Assembly: GCA_937890525.1 (NCBI GenBank)
Contig: CALADI010000009.1
Span: 23,128 to 87,127, forward strand
Direction of reading: 5' to 3'
Source of the DNA: an uncultured Clostridia bacterium
GTDB taxonomy: Bacteria; Bacillota; Clostridia; Oscillospirales; Oscillospiraceae
DNA length: 64,000 nt
The position numbers were made by a program, and so were the translations under genes. Positions 59,956 to 64,000 of this stretch are shown piece by piece. A model generated the notes under the pieces. The model saw only the letters and a list, made by a program, of their open reading frames with translations. It searched no databases and was not told the origin of the DNA. The stretch's first letter is position 1. The number at the start of each line of letters is the position of its first letter.

Positions 59956-60882
59956 ATGAAAAAACCCGTTCTTGTAGTTATGGCGGCGGGCATGGGCAGC
60001 CGCTACGGCGGACTGAAGCAGCTCGACCCCGTGGATGAAAACGGCCATTTGATCATCGACTATTCCCTGTACGACGCCCGCCGCGCCGGCTTTGAGACCG
60101 TGATCTTTGTCATCAAGCACGAGATCGAGGAGGTATTCAAGGAGCGCATCGGCGACCGGCTGAGCAAGACCATGGATGTGAAGTACGCATTCCAGCGCCC
60201 GGACGATCTGCCCGAGGGCTACACCGTTCCCGAGGGACGGGTCAAGCCTTGGGGCACGGCTCAGGCAGTCCTTGCCGCCCGGGACTTGGTGGACGGCCCC
60301 TTCGCCGTCATCAATGCCGACGACTACTACGGCCCGGAGGGCTTCGAGCAGATCTACAACTATCTGGTCAGCCACCCCGACTCCTCCGAGTGCTATGAGT
60401 ACGCCATGGTGGGCTACCTGCTGAAGAACACCGTCACCGAGAACGGCTCCGTCGCCCGGGGCATCTGCACCGAAACCGCCGACGGCTACCTGCACAGCGT
60501 GGTAGAGCGCACCAAGATCGTCAAGGGCGAACTGAATCCCCGCTTCACCGAGGACGACGGCGAAACTTGGCACGATCTGAGCTGCGACGATATCGTATCC
60601 ATGAACCTGTGGGGCTTCCAGAAGAGCTATCTGGACGAAGCTTGGGCAGGTTTCCCCGCCTTCTTGGACAAGGCTCTGGTGGAGAACCCCCTGAAGGGCG
60701 AGTATTTCCTGCCCACCGTGGTGTCCAACCTGCTGGCATCCCGCAAGGCACGGGTCAAGGTGCTGCGCAGCAACGACAAGTGGTACGGCGTCACCTACAA
60801 AGAGGACAAGCCCACCGTGGTCAGCGCTCTGGCTGCCCTGCGGGAAAAGGGTCTGTACCCCGAGAAGCTCTGGGAAGATTGA
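59956..60882 (+). CDS. sugar-phosphate nucleotidyltransferase-like protein
   Basis: A 308-residue NTP-transferase fold. The nucleotide loop is MAAGMGSRYGGLKQL, in place of the usual GxGTRxxPxT of GalU/RmlA, so this belongs to a distinct branch. Other landmarks are VIKHEIEEVFKERIG, PWGTAQAVLAARD (base recognition) and INADDYYGPEGF with the metal-binding Asp pair. The nucleotide and sugar are unknown; a cell-surface polysaccharide precursor is likely given uppP upstream. ATG 59956 is preceded by TAGGAGGAT. Confidence 0.8.
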   Translation: MKKPVLVVMAAGMGSRYGGLKQLDPVDENGHLIIDYSLYDARRAGFETVIFVIKHEIEEVFKERIGDRLSKTMDVKYAFQRPDDLPEGYTVPEGRVKPWGTAQAVLAARDLVDGPFAVINADDYYGPEGFEQIYNYLVSHPDSSECYEYAMVGYLLKNTVTENGSVARGICTETADGYLHSVVERTKIVKGELNPRFTEDDGETWHDLSCDDIVSMNLWGFQKSYLDEAWAGFPAFLDKALVENPLKGEYFLPTVVSNLLASRKARVKVLRSNDKWYGVTYKEDKPTVVSALAALREKGLYPEKLWED

Positions 60883-60908
60883 TCCCCTTGGCTCTCTTTT
60901 GAGATCTG

Positions 60909-60940
60909 CGGCTCCCCGATGATGGGGAGCCGCTTTTTTG
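60909..60940 (+). terminator. terminator after the nucleotidyltransferase gene
   Basis: The stem GCGGCTCCCC/GGGGAGCCGC with loop GATGAT-like is followed by T6. Confidence 0.9.
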
Positions 60941-60952
60941 ATGCATACAGCC

Positions 60953-60988
60953 AGAGCCACTCCTTGCTTACAAGGAGTGGCTTGTTTT
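60953..60988 (+). terminator. second terminator-like hairpin
   Basis: The stem AGCCACTCCTTG/CAAGGAGTGGCT is followed by TGTTTTGT, 12 nt after the first terminator. Confidence 0.7.
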
Positions 60989-61077
60989 GTGCGGCGGTCA
61001 TTATTTTTCCCTCACCTGCTTGCAAATGTCCACAAGGCGTGATAAAATGAGGAAAATTCAAATAGGAGGGAATCGCA

Positions 61078-62226
61078 ATGCTCTTGATCAAAAACGGATA
61101 CATTAAGCCCATGGTGGGCGAGGATCTGCCCTGCGGCTGCGTTCTGATGGACGGTGGGAAGATCCTTGCGGTGGGCAAGGATCTGACTGCCCCGGCGGAT
61201 GCCACCGTCATCGACGCCGGTGGGCGGCTGGTCACCCCGGGCTGCGTGGATGCCCATTGCCACATCGGTTTGGACAACGAAGCCATGGGCTGGGAGGGCA
61301 TGGACTACAACGAGATCGTGGATCCCATCACCCCCCAGCTTCGGGCGGTGGACTCCATCAACCCCATGGACGAGGCTTTCCCCAACGCATTGCGGGGCGG
61401 CGTCACCTCTGCCTGCACCGGACCGGGCAGCGCCAATGTGGTGGGCGGCACCTTCGCCGCCATCAAGCTCAGCGGTCACCGGGTGGATGACATGGTCATC
61501 AAGTCCCCGCTGGCGATGAAGTGCGCCTTCGGTGAAAATCCCAAGCGCTGCTATGGGCAAGGCTTCAAGAAGAGCCCCATGACCCGCATGGGCACAGCTT
61601 CCCTGCTGCGGGAGCTGCTGTTCAAGACCCAGCGGTACATGCAGGACAAGGAGGATGGAAAGAATCCCCCCTATGACATGAAGCTGGAGTCCATGATCCC
61701 CGTGCTCCGGGGTGAGATCCCCCTCAAGGCTCACGCCCACCGTGCCGACGACATCTTCACCTCCATCCGCATTGCCAAGGAATTTGGGGTGAAGCTGACG
61801 CTGGATCACTGCACCGACGGCGCTCTCATCGCCGCCGACCTTGCCAAGGAGGGCTACCCCGCCTTTGTGGGCCCCACCTTCGGGAACAAGAGCAAGATCG
61901 AGCTTGCCAACAAGAGCTTCGACACCCCCAAGGTGCTCAGCGAAGCAGGTGTCACCATCAGCATCATCACCGATGCCCCGGTGATCCCCCTGCAATACCT
62001 GAGCATGTGTGCGGCGCTGGCGGTGAACGCCGGGCTGGACACCGAGACCGCATGGCGTGCCATCACCATCAACCCCGCCAACTCCACCGGCATCGGTGAC
62101 CGGGTGGGCAGTCTGGAACCGGGCAAGGACGCCGATGTGGTGATCTGGACGGCAGATCCCATGACCACCGTTGGGGCGGAAAGCTTCGTCACCGTGGTAA
62201 ACGGCGAAGTGGTCTACCAAGCCTAA
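61078..62226 (+). CDS. amidohydrolase-superfamily protein (imidazolonepropionase-like)
   Basis: A 382-residue metal-dependent hydrolase. Metal ligands are H-x-H in DAHCHIG, His in KAHAHRADD, His in LDHCTDG, and the Asp in TDAPVIP. The N-terminal beta-sandwich (MLLIKNGYIKPMVG) and C-terminal GSLEPGKDADVVIW are typical of imidazolonepropionase- and D-hydantoinase-like members. The substrate is not evident, and no histidine- or purine-catabolic partner is next to it. AGGAGG precedes ATG 61078. It is transcribed alone. Confidence 0.85.
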   Translation: MLLIKNGYIKPMVGEDLPCGCVLMDGGKILAVGKDLTAPADATVIDAGGRLVTPGCVDAHCHIGLDNEAMGWEGMDYNEIVDPITPQLRAVDSINPMDEAFPNALRGGVTSACTGPGSANVVGGTFAAIKLSGHRVDDMVIKSPLAMKCAFGENPKRCYGQGFKKSPMTRMGTASLLRELLFKTQRYMQDKEDGKNPPYDMKLESMIPVLRGEIPLKAHAHRADDIFTSIRIAKEFGVKLTLDHCTDGALIAADLAKEGYPAFVGPTFGNKSKIELANKSFDTPKVLSEAGVTISIITDAPVIPLQYLSMCAALAVNAGLDTETAWRAITINPANSTGIGDRVGSLEPGKDADVVIWTADPMTTVGAESFVTVVNGEVVYQA

Positions 62227-62236
62227 ATTGCACGAT

Positions 62237-62274
62237 CCCCGGCAGGTGGTTTTCCACCGCCGGGGAAAATTTTT
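62237..62274 (+). terminator. amidohydrolase terminator
   Basis: The stem CCCCGGCAGGTGG/CCACCGCCGGGG with loop TTTT is followed by AAAATTTTT. Confidence 0.85.
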
Positions 62275-62304
62275 GTCCACAATTTCCGCACTACCTGTGG
62301 ACAA
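62273..62304. promoter_or_regulatory. paired DnaA-box-like element, copy B
   Basis: TTGTCCACA (62273-62281), a 14-bp spacer (ATTTCCGCACTACC) and TGTGGACAA (62296-62304). Confidence 0.5.
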
Positions 62305-62377
62305 AATCTCCGTCTTGCCCGGATTTGCCTGTGCACAACCCGGGTTTTCCACCCGGATTTCCCCTCCCCTCGCCTTT

Positions 62378-62409
62378 TTGTCCACAATTTCTGCACTTCC
62401 TGTGGATAT
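62378..62409. promoter_or_regulatory. paired DnaA-box-like element, copy C
   Basis: TTGTCCACA (62378-62386), a 14-bp spacer (ATTTCTGCACTTCC) and TGTGGATAT (62401-62409). A single TGTGCACAA lies between copies B and C at 62330-62338. Confidence 0.5.
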
Positions 62410-62504
62410 CTTTTGTGAACAAGCAACAGCCCCCTGTCGAATCAGAAATGCACCCCCAAGGCTCCCCGTACTGGGCGCTTTTTGCAGTAGGATGGGGCGC
62501 CCAA

Positions 62505-62642
62505 GGCTCCCCTTATTCATAAGGGGAGCTGGCACGGCACAGCCGTGACTGAGGGGATCACCGAAGCGGGAAATCTTCAAATCCATCCCCTCCGTCAAAA
62601 ATCAAAGATTTTTGCCACCTCCCCTTGCGAGCAAGGGGAGGC
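62505..62642 (-). repeat. MITE-like intergenic repeat, copy 2
   Basis: About 138 bp, matching copy 1 (14884-15025) in reverse orientation: terminal hairpin GGCTCCCCTT...AAGGGGAGC, CGTGACTGAGGGGAT, a variable centre, ATCCCCTCCGTCAAAAAT, GATTTTTGCCACC and the hairpin CTCCCCTTGC...GCAAGGGGAGGC. It sits just left of the IS element. Confidence 0.85.
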
Positions 62643-62752
62643 TTTTGGAGTGCTGTGCAAAAACGAAGTCCCCTGCTCCAAAAGTGAATTTGTGAACTGC
62701 CCCAGATTGTGTGGACAGCACAAAAAGCCCCCTATGTAGGAAATATTCAGTT

Positions 62753-63610
62753 TTAAGCGGAGTGGCGCAGCGTCAGCGGCGCCACTCCAGTTTTATTCTG
62801 GATGCGCTCGTGGTTATAGAAGTGAATGTATCTGTCAATCAGATCATTGGCCTCCATGAATGTCTCCGGTTTATGCCGGTAGATACACTCTGTTTTGAGA
62901 ATGGAGAAGAAATTTTCTGCCATTGCATTGTCATAAGGATTTCCCCGTCTTGACATTGACGGCGTTATCCCGTAAGATTGAGTTAGCTTAAAATATGCGT
63001 GGGATGTATATTGAAAGCCCTGGTCGCTGTGGAGCTGCAACTCCGCAGCGACTCTCTTTTCCTCCTGCTTCATTGCCAGCCGGATCGTATCCAGAACAAG
63101 ATTGACTGTTTGCCTGGAGGCCGTCTTGTAGGCCACAATGCTGTTGTCGTACAAATCACGGATCATGGACAAATACAGTACACCTTCCTTGGTGTGGATA
63201 TAAGAAATATCTGTGACCCATTTGCAGTTCGGTCTGTCAGCATGGAATTGCCGTTTCAGCAGATTTTCGTACTTGTGCACCTGCTGACCCAGATTTACCC
63301 ACTTCCTGCGGCGGCGTATCTCTGACAATAATCCATACTTTTTCATAACTCTGAGCACAGTTTTGGGATTTCTCTTGATATTTCTATCTCGAAGCCATTT
63401 CCACACCCGTCTGTAACCGTAGGTCTTCTCAGTCGAATTTTGACACGATTCGATTTTTTGTGCCAGTGCAGCATCCTGCTCGGGCCTGCCAAGTCGCTTT
63501 ACAAAATCATAGTAACCACTTCTGGACACACCGAAGAATTTACACATGACTGATACCGGGTACTCCTCCCGGTGACGATAGATTACCGCATACTTTACCT
63601 TTGGCCTCAC
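62753..63610 (-). CDS. IS3-family transposase OrfB
   Basis: Catalytic subunit, 285 residues. An N-terminal HTH_21-type helical part (RSGYYDFVKRL) is followed by the DDE integrase core: Asp in KWVTDISYI, Asp in LHSDQGFQYTS and Glu in NPYDNAMAENFFSILKTE, seven residues after a conserved N-P-Y-D-N. It ends with NHERIQNKTGVAPLTLRH, the typical IS3 tail. It starts at GTG 63610, which overlaps the orfA stop as GTGA. Most IS3 elements make OrfAB by -1 frameshifting, but no A6G slippery run was seen, so termination-reinitiation is likely. Confidence 0.93.
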   Translation of the reverse strand: MRPKVKYAVIYRHREEYPVSVMCKFFGVSRSGYYDFVKRLGRPEQDAALAQKIESCQNSTEKTYGYRRVWKWLRDRNIKRNPKTVLRVMKKYGLLSEIRRRRKWVNLGQQVHKYENLLKRQFHADRPNCKWVTDISYIHTKEGVLYLSMIRDLYDNSIVAYKTASRQTVNLVLDTIRLAMKQEEKRVAAELQLHSDQGFQYTSHAYFKLTQSYGITPSMSRRGNPYDNAMAENFFSILKTECIYRHKPETFMEANDLIDRYIHFYNHERIQNKTGVAPLTLRHSA

Positions 63611-63921
63611 TTCCTTTCTGTGGACTGTAGAAAATCCCGCAGTAACTTATTCTCCATCTTCAATCGATTGATCTCATATTGCTGCTCAGCTACAATATCA
63701 TGGGGCGGTGCATCTTTACGAGGACGCCCCTTCGGACGAATAACGATTCCAGCGGCTTCCTTCTGCAATTTCTTCCGCTCGCGTTTCAGCAGATTATGAA
63801 CCGGGCGATCTCCTTCAAGACCCAACTCTTCTTCTATTTGCCTATGGCTCATCCCCGCCTTTATCATCTGTTCAATTACAGGCAGTAATGCCTTCATATT
63901 TGTGTATCTGCGTTTGATCAT
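63607..63921 (-). CDS. IS3-family OrfA (helix-turn-helix subunit)
   Basis: A 104-residue DNA-binding subunit. The helix-turn-helix is MIKAGMSHRQIEEELGLEGD-like near residues 18-38, followed by a basic stretch (KRERKKLQKEAAG) and a C-terminal leucine-zipper-like helix (QYEINRLKMENKLLRDFL) for multimerisation. ATG 63921 is preceded by GGGGGG (63934-63929), which lies in one arm of a strong hairpin (63926-63967) at the IS end. Confidence 0.9.
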   Translation of the reverse strand: MIKRRYTNMKALLPVIEQMIKAGMSHRQIEEELGLEGDRPVHNLLKRERKKLQKEAAGIVIRPKGRPRKDAPPHDIVAEQQYEINRLKMENKLLRDFLQSTERK

Positions 63922-63925
63922 AACG

Positions 63926-63974
63926 AATCCCCCCTAATGTAGTTATTATCCTACATCAGGGGGGATTTTGTCTA
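63926..63974 (-). promoter_or_regulatory. IS promoter and ribosome-site-hiding hairpin
   Basis: Arms AATCCCCCCTAATGTAG (63926-63942) and CTACATCAGGGGGGATT (63951-63967) form a 15-16-bp stem that contains the orfA ribosome site. A minus-strand promoter, TAGACA (63974-63969), 18 nt, GATAAT (63950-63945), would start transcription inside the 3' arm, so only outside transcripts carry the complete hairpin. Confidence 0.6.
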
Positions 63975-64000
63975 TTGTCCGTTTTTACTGGATCAGTTCA

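Larger units (their letters stand above)
62712..63981 (-). mobile_element. IS3-family insertion sequence (IS150-like), apparently intact
   Basis: About 1.27 kb holding orfA and orfB. Imperfect terminal inverted repeats are visible: TGGACAGCACAAAAAGCCCCCT-ATGTAGGA on the left (split here in landmarks TGGACA, CCCCCT, ATGTAGGA) and CGGACAATAGACAAAATCCCCCCTGATGTAGGA-like sequence read inward from the right. The element is close to the window edge, so the exact ends and a target duplication could not be confirmed. Both reading frames are open. Confidence 0.8.

Noticed and set aside
62712..63981. A4G or A6G programmed -1 frameshift between orfA and orfB
   Set aside because: No A-rich slippery run is visible at the junction; the GTGA overlap suggests reinitiation instead.

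Overview
The window looks like chromosomal DNA from a GC-rich, low-to-moderate genome-size Firmicute of the gut Oscillospirales/Ruminococcaceae type. The reasons are: strong AGGAGG ribosome sites, TTGACA-N17-TATAAT promoters, RNase Y, RF3, a ParB/Noc protein, FemX and lplABC-type sugar transport, an A-type flavoprotein typical of anaerobes, and short repeats of a kind I recall from gut Ruminococcaceae genomes. This assignment is inference, because no rRNA or other marker gene is present. No tRNA, rRNA, CRISPR array or prophage was seen.

Layout. 1-31.7 kb is mostly housekeeping: proC (cut by the window start), an aminotransferase, an MBOAT/DHHW O-acyltransferase pair, a translationally coupled mntP-vanZ-lipoprotein operon behind a strong promoter and a structured leader, a P-loop protein, pgi facing a ROK glucokinase, a flavodiiron protein, udk-HAD, ParB/Noc, a CPBP protease, femX-alr for the cell wall, MarR, several small lineage-type lipoproteins, rny with a long structured leader, prfC, NfeD-SPFH, an rRNA methyltransferase with a lipid kinase, and a metal-efflux module (P1B ATPase, separate HMA protein, ArsR, AraC).

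31.8-53.4 kb is a carbohydrate-utilisation region. One minus-strand operon encodes GH31, a FGGY kinase, a DUF4867 protein and a FucI/AraA-like isomerase, with an AraC regulator next to it. A plus-strand pair encodes an SGNH esterase and a membrane-bound AraC regulator. A long minus-strand operon encodes two LplB/LplC-type permeases, a solute-binding lipoprotein, a terminator-like hairpin, a 1311-residue wall-anchored GH71/99-like protein, a cytosolic GH71/99-like paralogue and a beta-glucuronidase whose catalytic residues line up with E. coli UidA. The most economical reading is surface cleavage of a glucuronate-containing glycan, ABC uptake, cytosolic depolymerisation, then isomerisation and phosphorylation of a released sugar.

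53.4-62.2 kb holds a YesL-like membrane protein, a response regulator-kinase-HtrA operon, uppP, a sugar nucleotidyltransferase and an amidohydrolase. 62.2-64 kb contains paired DnaA-box-like elements, a MITE-like repeat and an apparently intact IS3-family element.

The most unusual non-coding signals are: a 32-bp paired DnaA-box element found three times with an identical 14-bp spacer (one copy inside the parB/noc gene); a MITE-like repeat present twice in opposite orientation; structured leaders before mntP and rny; and a hairpin at the IS end that should hide the transposase ribosome site in read-through transcripts.
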